Assembly (NCBI RefSeq): GCF_001553405.1
Contig: NZ_KQ960940.1
Span: 2,608-66,607, forward strand
DNA from: Megasphaera hutchinsoni
GTDB lineage: Bacteria; Bacillota; Negativicutes; Veillonellales; Megasphaeraceae
Reading direction: 5' to 3'
DNA length: 64,000 bases
This document shows positions 43,811 to 50,671 of this stretch, piece by piece; position 1 is the first letter of the stretch; every line of letters starts with the position of its first letter. A model generated the notes under the pieces. That model saw nothing but the letters and a program-made list of their open reading frames with translations, did not search any database and was not told where the DNA came from. A program made the translations under genes and the position numbers.

Positions 43811-44146
43811 ATGGGAGCATTTCTTTTTTCTTCACGAGGACGAGTGAATCGTAAGCCATATATTATATCTATGATTATATTAGGCATTGTGACAGGATTC
43901 TTTTCTTGCCTTAGTGAGGGGGCAGGGGATATATTTATAGTGTCGTTAGTTAGTGTGATTGTTATTTGTTTATGCTCCATCGCATCTATTCTATTAACGA
44001 TACGCCGGTTTCATGATTTAAATCGATCTGGATGGTATACTTTATTGGGTTTTATTCCGATCGTTAATTTCGTTGTGAGCCTATACTTATTGTTTAAGCG
44101 TGGTACTGAAGGTGAAAATAAGTATGGGGCTGATCCGCTGTTGTGA
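43811..44146 (+). CDS. DUF805 membrane protein, second copy
   Basis: 111 residues, paralogous to the preceding gene. It has 'FSSRGRVNRKPYIISM' at the N-terminus, the motif 'RRFHDLNRSGWYTLLGFIPIVNFVVSLYLL', and the frequent C-terminal 'GTEGENKYGADPL' of this family. Three to four membrane spans. A GAGGAG ribosome site precedes. The two proteins probably pair in the inner membrane; role unknown. Confidence 0.88.
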   Translation: MGAFLFSSRGRVNRKPYIISMIILGIVTGFFSCLSEGAGDIFIVSLVSVIVICLCSIASILLTIRRFHDLNRSGWYTLLGFIPIVNFVVSLYLLFKRGTEGENKYGADPLL

Positions 44147-44178
44147 GTTGTGCGATCATTACTTGTTATAAAGCACGT

Positions 44179-44219
44179 AAAAGAGCGTTTTCCTGAGAAA
44201 TAGGGAGAACGCTCTTTTA
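44179..44219 (+). terminator. Terminator of the DUF805 pair
   Basis: The stem AAAAGAGCGTT/AACGCTCTTTT with a long loop, 33 bases after the stop codon. Confidence 0.85.
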
Positions 44220-44700
44220 TATTGCTTATAGTTGATTGGTATCCTCTTGGAGCTTTTTTGTCAGATAGAAGAAAAACTTAAAATTTATAATAGCGATTAT
44301 CTGAACGAGAAGGTAAATCTGGATTTGTCAATAAGGATTATAAATTTAATTTTTATAAAAGCATACGAAAAAAGAATATATTTGAAGATAAATTGAAAAA
44401 AACGTATAAAGAAAAATGAGAAAAGAAAGCAATATATTTGATAAAAAAGTGGTAAGACTGTATAAAGCCTGTTTTAACAGTAATCTTTAGATGGAGAGAA
44501 CGGTGACAGAAAAAAACGATAGTTTTTAAAATGAGTTACAATTGAGATTAAAGAGAATTTTTATTCATTTTTTGAATAAAAAAATATATGAATATAAAAC
44601 CGTAAAAATAGTATTTATATAATAATATGAACGAAAATTCATTTAACCAGATAGAGTATAAATGATGATGAAGATGATAATCTTATTCTACATATAAATA
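44220..44700 (+). other. AT-rich gene-free stretch
   Basis: About 480 bases of very AT-rich DNA between the DUF805 pair and adaA. I see no reading frame with a ribosome site, no clear hairpin and no protein remnants. It may be heavily decayed sequence. Confidence 0.6.
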
Positions 44701-44720
44701 AAGTACACGCAAAAAAAAAT

Positions 44721-45278
44721 TTATTTTTTTTTGCGTGTATGAGTAAGTCTATATATGTGGGGGGTACTATGTATATATTTCTTAAACACCCGTGAAAAAT
44801 GGGAAGCCGAGGCATAACCGACTATTGTCGCAATATAGGCAATGGAGTATTCGTTAGATCGTAGCAGTTTTTTTGCTTCCTGGCAACGCAATCGATGATG
44901 ATACGATAAGGGAGTTTCTCCCGTCGTTTCGTGAAATACGCGTACGAGATAGCAAGCATTGACATAGAGTGTTTGACTTAGTTGTGGCAATGAAAATTTT
45001 TCTGTATAGTGTTGTTGGATGTACTTTTGTGCTTGTTCGGTTAACTCTTTTTTTGCTCCTTTCCATGTCGGAAGGTCGGGACGACAACGAAAACAAGGAC
45101 GATAGCCATGCATTTCGGCTATTTTAAATGTAGGAAATATAACGATATGACTAGGGTTTGCTAAGCGTGTCGAACAAGAGGGACGGCAAACTATTTTTGT
45201 CGTGCTCACGCCATAGACAAACTGGTCATCATATTCATGGTTACGTGTCTTTATGGCGGTCCATTCTTCATCGGTCAT
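44721..45278 (-). CDS. adaA: AdaA-type methylphosphotriester-DNA methyltransferase / transcription activator
   Basis: 185 residues. The N-terminal Ada zinc domain has the four Cys ligands in 'VCRPSCSTR' (about 31-39) and 'PCFRCRPD' (about 61-68); the first accepts a methyl group from DNA phosphotriesters. A C-terminal AraC-type double helix-turn-helix follows ('FSLPQLSQTLYVNACYLVRVFHE', 'YSIAYIATIVGYASASHFSRVFKKY'). The O6-methylguanine methyltransferase domain of E. coli Ada is absent, as in B. subtilis AdaA, and no adjacent ogt/adaB is present. AAAGGAG precedes the ATG. The ACACGC/GCGTGT hairpin at 44702-44738 overlaps the stop and probably terminates the gene. Confidence 0.92.
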   Translation of the reverse strand: MTDEEWTAIKTRNHEYDDQFVYGVSTTKIVCRPSCSTRLANPSHIVIFPTFKIAEMHGYRPCFRCRPDLPTWKGAKKELTEQAQKYIQQHYTEKFSLPQLSQTLYVNACYLVRVFHETTGETPLSYHHRLRCQEAKKLLRSNEYSIAYIATIVGYASASHFSRVFKKYIHSTPHIYRLTHTRKKK

Positions 45279-45533
45279 GGTAATGTACTCCTTTCTTTAC
45301 GAGGGGGTCTTATTAATTGTTATTATAACATATGGAGTGTGTAAAATATATTGATATTAACATTCATTTTTATGGCAGGTAAATTTGGAATAAAAATAAT
45401 TGAATAAGAAGTCAATATTAGAATAACATATGCAGAACAATTCATGTATTATTATTGAAGGGGTAGTACGTCATCTAGCATTTGTGTGTGAAGGCGCTGC
45501 TTCTAAAAAATAATAAGAGGGAGGTAAGCGACA

Positions 45534-45749
45534 ATGCCATTATCAATGTTGCAACGTGGAGAAAGCGGTGTTGTAAAATCGATTCACGGAAAACAAAAAG
45601 ACATTCGGCACTTAGCTGACTTAGGAGTAGTGGTAGGCGCTACAGTTAAAGCTGTGAATGAAATTGAGGGTAATATTATTATAGAAGTAAAAGGCTCTCG
45701 GCTAGCCATGAATAAAATAATGGCGAATCGCATTATCCTCGACGTATGA
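45534..45749 (+). CDS. feoA: FeoA-domain protein (first copy)
   Basis: 71 residues, SH3-like FeoA fold ('GESGVVKSIHGKQKDIRHLADLGVVVGATVKAVNEIEG'). FeoA is a small cytoplasmic partner of the ferrous-iron transporter FeoB. GGGAGG precedes the ATG. A possible promoter TTGAAT (45400-45405) / TAACAT (45424-45429) with an 18-base spacer lies upstream, and a partial Fur-like box TGATATT-A-ACATTCA is at 45352-45366. The stop codon lies 17 bases before the second FeoA start. Confidence 0.93.
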   Translation: MPLSMLQRGESGVVKSIHGKQKDIRHLADLGVVVGATVKAVNEIEGNIIIEVKGSRLAMNKIMANRIILDV

Positions 45750-45766
45750 TGAAAGGAGAGAGCGGC

Positions 45767-45988
45767 ATGAAAACTTTACGTGATGTGTCTGTAGGCGAAA
45801 CTGTAACGGTCGTAAAAGTCCGTGGCGATGGTGCGTTAAGACGCCGTATTTTAGACATGGGGATTACAAGAGGTGCGAAAATTTATATTCGTAAATCGGC
45901 ACCGTTAGGGGATCCATTAGAGCTTACTGTACGGGGATATGAACTTAGTATTCGTAAAAGTGACTCAGAAATGGTAGAAGTTGAATAA
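45767..45988 (+). CDS. feoA: FeoA-domain protein (second copy)
   Basis: 73 residues, the second SH3-like FeoA, closer to the classical type with 'LRRRILDMGITRGAKIYIRKSAPLGDPLELTVRGYELSIRKSD'. ATG 45767 is used because AAGGAGAG lies just upstream; a longer frame from 45746 overlaps that site. Two FeoA genes before feoB occur in several anaerobic Firmicutes, and the pair differ enough to have separate contacts with FeoB. Confidence 0.95.
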   Translation: MKTLRDVSVGETVTVVKVRGDGALRRRILDMGITRGAKIYIRKSAPLGDPLELTVRGYELSIRKSDSEMVEVE

Positions 45989-46001
45989 AGGAGAGGAAAT
46001 T

Positions 46002-48182
46002 ATGACTATTAGAATTGCACTTGCCGGGAATCCGAATACTGGGAAAACAACGTTGTTTAACGCGTTGACTGGTAGTGTTCAGCATGTTGGTAACTGGCCT
46101 GGTGTTACGGTAGAAAAGAAAGAAGCTGCTTTACGTTATGATAAATCAGTTATTATCGAAGACTTGCCAGGTATTTATTCGTTATCACCATATACAACTG
46201 AAGAAATTGTTACACGTACGTATATCGTAAATGAACGTCCTGATGCTATTTTGAACATCGTCGATGCATCGAACCTGGAACGTAACTTATATTTAACGAC
46301 ACAACTCGTTGAAGTAGGGGTTCCTGTGTTGCTTGCGTTAAACATGATGGATATTGTTAAGCGCAATGGCGATAAGATTGATATGGAAAAATTGGGCGAA
46401 GAACTGGGCTGTACAGTAGTCCCTATTTCCGCATTAAAAGGGGAAGGGATTAAAGAAGCTGCATTAAAGGCAGTAGAATTAGCTAAAGCGAAGAAACCTC
46501 ATGTATCTCGCCATACATATAACGATCAATTAGAAAAGTGTTTGGATGAAATTGGTGCTTTGATTAAGGATAAGGCGGATCAAGATGGTATTCGTTGGTA
46601 TACAACGAAAGCGTTTGAACGAGATGCACAAATTTTAAAAGCACTTGATTTAGATGCAGATACACAAGCTAAAGTAGAATCAATTATTAAAGACTGTGAA
46701 GAACGCGAAGATGACGATAGTGAAGGTATCGTTACGAATGCTCGATACGAATATATTTCTGGTCTTATAGAACATTGCTATGAAAAGAAAAATAAAACAG
46801 GCTTGACTGTTTCCGACCGAATTGACCAAATTGTTACAAACCGAATTTTAGCATTGCCGATTTTTGTATTTATTATATTTATCGTTTACTATCTTTCGAT
46901 TTCGACAATTGGTACAGCTGGTACAGATTGGATCAATGATAACTTGTTTGGCGATATTGTTCCTAGCATCTTAGATCCGTTCTTAACATCTATTGGTCTT
47001 TCCGAATGGTTACATGCATTGATCATGGATGGTATTGTTGCTGGCGTAGGTGCCGTTATTGGTTTCTTACCGCAGATGTTAGTCTTGTTTATTTGCTTGG
47101 CTATTTTGGAAGACTGTGGGTATATGGCTCGTATTGCCTTCATCTTAGACCGTATTTTCCGTAAATTTGGTTTATCGGGTAAATCTTTTATTCCTGTATT
47201 GGTATCTACTGGTTGTGGTATCCCGGGAATCATGGCTTCGCGTACGATTGAAAGTGATAATGACCGTCGGTTGACTGTTTTAACGGCTACATTTATGCCA
47301 TGTGGGGCTAAGTTACCTATTATTGCATTGATCACGGGTGCGTTATTCCCTGATTCTACATGGATTGCACCATCTGCTTATTTCTTAGGTATTCTGTCCA
47401 TTGTTATTTCTGGTATTATATTAAAGAAAACATCTCTCTTTGCAGGAGATCCGACACCGTTTGTTATTGAATTGCCGGCTTATCATATTCCAAGTCCATT
47501 GAACGTATTACACGTTATGTTGGATCGTGGTTTGGCCTTTGTAAAAAAAGCTGGTACGGTTATCTTATTGGCTACGGTTATCGTTTGGTTCTTATCCAGC
47601 TTTGATTGGCATTTATGCATGGTTGACGATATCGGTAATTCTATTTTGGCTACGATTGGTCGTGTTATTGGTCATATCTTTGTGCCCGTTGGTTTTGGCG
47701 ACTGGAAAGCAACCGTTGCGTCTATTACGGGCTTAATGGCAAAAGAAAACTTGGTTGGTACATTTGGTATATTGTATGGCTTTGCTGATGTGGATGCGGA
47801 TGACAGTGTTGCTATTTGGCAGACGCTTCATAGTCAATATACACCGCTTGCTGGGTATAGCTTGATGGTATTTAACTTATTGTGCGTACCTTGCATGGCT
47901 GCTGTTGGTGCGTTACGTCGTGAAATGATGTCCGCTAAGTACACTTTATTTGCTGTTACTTATCAATGCGTATTTGCTTATGCAATGTGCTTGATGATTT
48001 ATCGTATTGGCTTGTGGATTACGACTGGTGCCTTTACTATTTCCACAGTTGTAGCTATTATTGTTGCTCTTGTCTTCTTATACCTGATCTTTGTTAAGAA
48101 AGCGGCAAAACCAAAACAACAAGATCAATTTGAAGTTATTGAAGCAGTGGAATCAGCTGTTCAAGGAAATAAAAATAAATAA
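46002..48182 (+). CDS. feoB: Ferrous iron transport protein B
   Basis: 726 residues. The N-terminal G domain has G1 'GNPNTGKTT' (about 9-17), G3 'DLPGIYSL', G4 'NMMD' and G5 'SALKGEG'. After a helical linker the membrane part begins near residue 285, with the two gate regions 'ILEDCGYMARIAFILDRIFRKFGLSGKSFIPVL..GCGIPGIMASR' and 'GLMAKENLVGTFGILYG'. It imports Fe2+ across the inner membrane under anoxic conditions. ATG 46002 follows AAAGGAGAGG. Operon: feoA-feoA-feoB-small Cys-rich protein. Confidence 0.98.
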   Translation: MTIRIALAGNPNTGKTTLFNALTGSVQHVGNWPGVTVEKKEAALRYDKSVIIEDLPGIYSLSPYTTEEIVTRTYIVNERPDAILNIVDASNLERNLYLTTQLVEVGVPVLLALNMMDIVKRNGDKIDMEKLGEELGCTVVPISALKGEGIKEAALKAVELAKAKKPHVSRHTYNDQLEKCLDEIGALIKDKADQDGIRWYTTKAFERDAQILKALDLDADTQAKVESIIKDCEEREDDDSEGIVTNARYEYISGLIEHCYEKKNKTGLTVSDRIDQIVTNRILALPIFVFIIFIVYYLSISTIGTAGTDWINDNLFGDIVPSILDPFLTSIGLSEWLHALIMDGIVAGVGAVIGFLPQMLVLFICLAILEDCGYMARIAFILDRIFRKFGLSGKSFIPVLVSTGCGIPGIMASRTIESDNDRRLTVLTATFMPCGAKLPIIALITGALFPDSTWIAPSAYFLGILSIVISGIILKKTSLFAGDPTPFVIELPAYHIPSPLNVLHVMLDRGLAFVKKAGTVILLATVIVWFLSSFDWHLCMVDDIGNSILATIGRVIGHIFVPVGFGDWKATVASITGLMAKENLVGTFGILYGFADVDADDSVAIWQTLHSQYTPLAGYSLMVFNLLCVPCMAAVGALRREMMSAKYTLFAVTYQCVFAYAMCLMIYRIGLWITTGAFTISTVVAIIVALVFLYLIFVKKAAKPKQQDQFEVIEAVESAVQGNKNK

Positions 48183-48205
48183 TGATTTGAAAGGAAGTAA
48201 TTATT

Positions 48206-48334
48206 ATGGCAAACATTATTGTAGGAATTATTGTGTTGGCTGTTATTGTAGGAGCTGCCCGTAGTGTATACAAGAAAAGAAATTCTTGCAGTTGTGGTTG
48301 TGGCAGCGATTGTGGTACGAATTGTCACCATTAA
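48206..48334 (+). CDS. FeoB-associated Cys-rich membrane protein
   Basis: 42 residues, starting MANIIVGIIVL. One membrane span (about 3-18) is followed by a basic patch and the tail 'CSCGCGSDCGTNCHH' with five Cys and two terminal His. This is the pattern of the small FeoB-associated proteins found behind feoB in Firmicutes, thought to bind or pass iron at the membrane. AAAGGAAG lies upstream and the gene begins 23 bases after feoB. Confidence 0.9.
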   Translation: MANIIVGIIVLAVIVGAARSVYKKRNSCSCGCGSDCGTNCHH

Positions 48335-48362
48335 TTTAATAATAGTTACGAAAAAGTTACGC

Positions 48363-48404
48363 AAACCAAAAGGAACCGTTCATATGAACGGTTCCTTTTG
48401 GTTT
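48363..48404. repeat. Perfect 42-nt palindrome
   Basis: Two 21-base arms (48363-48383 and 48384-48404) are exact reverse complements without a loop. It lies 28 bases after the FeoB-associated gene and exactly at the edge of a pseudogene. In RNA it forms a strong hairpin ending in TTTTGGTTT, so it may serve as the feo terminator although the T run is poor. Confidence 0.85.
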
Positions 48405-49050
48405 GATGGATTAGGTAAAAAAGATTTATTCCTTTCGTCAGGTCGGCTGATTAAAGCGAACGATGATATTTCTTTTTCCTTTTGAGAAGGCGAAACGGGG
48501 TGCGGAAAATCTACGTTAGCACGATTAGTGGTGGGGTATATATACCAACGGCTGGCATGATTTATTTTTGAGATATGCTGTTGTTGGCGATGACACAACG
48601 TTGTAAGGGACATTTGTCGATTTATCTTACTTTTCAAGATTCGGATAGTGCGGTTGCCCCACGGATGTCCGTCAGGAAAGTTTGGCTGAGGCACTCTATT
48701 TGAGTGGTACGGGATAGGGGGAGGAACGATGGGCATAGATGAATTGTTAGATAGCGTTGGTTTGAAATTACGTTATCGGTATGCTTATCTAGGAAAAATT
48801 TTTAGTGGGCAACGGATTGTGATGATTTTTGCACCAACGATTTGGCGGTAGTACGATATATTAGTACTCGCACGCTAGTGATGCTCAGGAAAAATCAAGG
48901 AAAGGGGGGCCTGTCGGAAACATTATTTACTAATCCGTGTCATGCTTATAATGAAGTTATTATTATCAGCTATTTTGCAACTTGATGCTACGATGGAAAG
49001 GCAAAAAGTGTCGTCAATATGGGAAAATGATATATCTGTACAAGGGTATT
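48405..49050 (+). pseudogene. Remnant of an oligopeptide/dipeptide ABC transporter ATPase (OppF/DppF type)
   Basis: Several frames together give the family's order: 'KKDLFLSSG...KANDDISFSF' (48411 on), stop, 'GETGCGKSTLARLVVG' (Walker A with part of it deleted), 'FQDSDSAVAPRMSV' (48632 on; compare FQDPxxSLNPRM), 'ELLDSVGLKLRYRYAYLGKIFSGQRIV' (48740 on; degraded signature), 'DLAVVRYISTRTLVM' (48839 on), 'LSETLFTNPCHAY' (48911 on). Stops and frameshifts separate the blocks, and about one third of the expected length is lost, including Walker B. No permease or binding-protein genes remain beside it. Confidence 0.88.
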
Positions 49051-49124
49051 TATAAGAAGTGGAACAAGAGGCAGTTTGTGCGAAAAGACGCATAGTAATG
49101 GAGTGAGAAAAGAAGTTGTATATA

Positions 49125-49162
49125 GACACGCAATGAGGCGAGATATCATTGCGTGTTTTTTA
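49125..49162 (+). terminator. Terminator behind the ABC pseudogene
   Basis: The stem ACACGCAATGA/TCATTGCGTGT with an eight-to-nine-base loop and T run, probably retained from the former operon. The following 49165-49330 is AT-rich and should contain the ppaC promoter. Confidence 0.85.
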
Positions 49163-49336
49163 GTGAGAAAGAGAAAAATGTGACAAAATTGGACTAGAGC
49201 AAATCATAATGGTGTTTACGGATATGGCTGTTACAAAACAGCATACGATAATAATTATTTTTAGTAATTTTGTATGCATTAATTGGGGCGGTGTGTTATA
49301 ATCAACATAGTTATAATTTTAAATGAGGTGATTTTT

Positions 49337-50608
49337 TTGTCTAAGCCGATTTTTGTTACGGGGCATAAAAGCCCGGATACTGATTCTATTTGCACTTCTA
49401 TTGCATTTGCAACATTGCGTCAGTTACAAGGCATGAATACGATACCTATACGAGCAGGTGAAATAAATAAAGAATCGATGTTTGCTTTACAATATTTTAA
49501 GGTTGAGCCACAGCCGTTAGTAACCGATGTATATCGAAAAGTGGGAGATGCAGTGCGTTGCGATGTGCCTGCTTTGCCGAAGCAGGCAAGTTTAAAAGAT
49601 GCAGTTCAGTGGTTTTCTCAACAGGGTGTAGATGTGGCACCTGTTGTTGAGGGAAATACGTTTGTCGGTGTGGTGGATAAACAAGTATTTGCCGATGCGT
49701 TTATTCTTTCGGTTTTGGGGAAAGAATTACCACTAATTGCCGATTTAGTGCATACACCTAAACAGGTTTTTGCTCCGAGTGATAAGGGATTAGATGTTCC
49801 TGACACAGGGGAATTTGTTGTTGTTGATGGCGAAACTTATGTGGGCATGATTAATGCTGCCGATGTAGAATTGGCTGAAAAACAAAAAGTGATGTTAGTT
49901 GACCACAATGAACAAAAACAGATTATTGATGGAATTGAAGATGCTGAAATTGTAAGTGTGGTAGATCATCATCGCATTGGTGGAACGTTGATGACGGATG
50001 GCCCTATCTTTATTTTGTTCCGTCCCGTAGGATGTACGGCAACGATTGTTACTTCTCTGTATGAGCAAGAGGGCGTAGAGATACCTAAAGCGATTGCGGG
50101 ATTATTACTTTCGGCAATTCTTTCGGATACGGTATTGTTCCGCTCTCCAACGTGTACAGCAGAAGATAAGAAAACGGCGATTAAATTAGCGGCAATAGCT
50201 GGTGTCGATGTTGAAACGTATGGGATGGAAATGTTGAAAGCAGGTGCGAATGTATCTGATTTAACACCAGATCAAATTGTTCATAATGATATGAAAGAAT
50301 TTTCAGATGGTATTCATACCTTTACGGTTGCACAAGTACAAGTAATGGATACGACTGATGTGTTAAAGCAAAAAACGGAGTTATTAGCTGCTTTAGAACG
50401 GTTGCGTGCATCGAAAGATTTTATTGCGTCCTTTTTGATGGTTACGAGTATTATTGATGAAGCAACGACGTTTTTGTTTGCTGGGGACATAGAACATGTA
50501 GTGGCCAAGGCGTTTGCTAAGGACGTAGCCGATCAGGCTGTTTATTTACCTCATGTTATGAGTCGAAAAAAACAAATTATACCTCCTTTGTTAGAGGCAA
50601 TGAAGTAA
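49337..50608 (+). CDS. ppaC: Manganese-dependent inorganic pyrophosphatase with CBS insert
   Basis: Family II (DHH) pyrophosphatase, 423 residues from TTG 49337, which follows GAGGTG by seven bases. Metal ligands are in 'GHKSPDTDSI' (His10, Asp14, Asp16), 'LVDHNE' and 'VVDHHRIGG'. The C-terminal DHHA2 domain ends with the substrate-binding 'SRKKQIIPPL'. Between the first DHH part and 'LVDHNE' lies an insert of about 110 residues with two CBS motifs ('VDVAPVVEGNTFVGVVDKQ', 'EFVVVDGETYVGMINAAD') and no DRTGG domain. In known CBS-pyrophosphatases such domains bind adenine nucleotides and set activity. Confidence 0.95.
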   Translation: MSKPIFVTGHKSPDTDSICTSIAFATLRQLQGMNTIPIRAGEINKESMFALQYFKVEPQPLVTDVYRKVGDAVRCDVPALPKQASLKDAVQWFSQQGVDVAPVVEGNTFVGVVDKQVFADAFILSVLGKELPLIADLVHTPKQVFAPSDKGLDVPDTGEFVVVDGETYVGMINAADVELAEKQKVMLVDHNEQKQIIDGIEDAEIVSVVDHHRIGGTLMTDGPIFILFRPVGCTATIVTSLYEQEGVEIPKAIAGLLLSAILSDTVLFRSPTCTAEDKKTAIKLAAIAGVDVETYGMEMLKAGANVSDLTPDQIVHNDMKEFSDGIHTFTVAQVQVMDTTDVLKQKTELLAALERLRASKDFIASFLMVTSIIDEATTFLFAGDIEHVVAKAFAKDVADQAVYLPHVMSRKKQIIPPLLEAMK

Positions 50609-50616
50609 AGAGAGAA

Positions 50617-50650
50617 AAAAGGCTCATCGTGAGGTGAGACTTTTTTTTTG
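50617..50650 (+). terminator. Terminator of ppaC
   Basis: An imperfect stem AAAAAGGCTCATC/GGTGAGACTTTTT with a GTGA loop and nine T. Confidence 0.75.
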
Positions 50651-50671
50651 AGAGAGTGAGGAGATATGTTG

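Noticed and set aside
48363-48404. Palindrome as an insertion-sequence end
   Set aside because: No second copy, no transposase remnant and no target duplication could be seen in the window.
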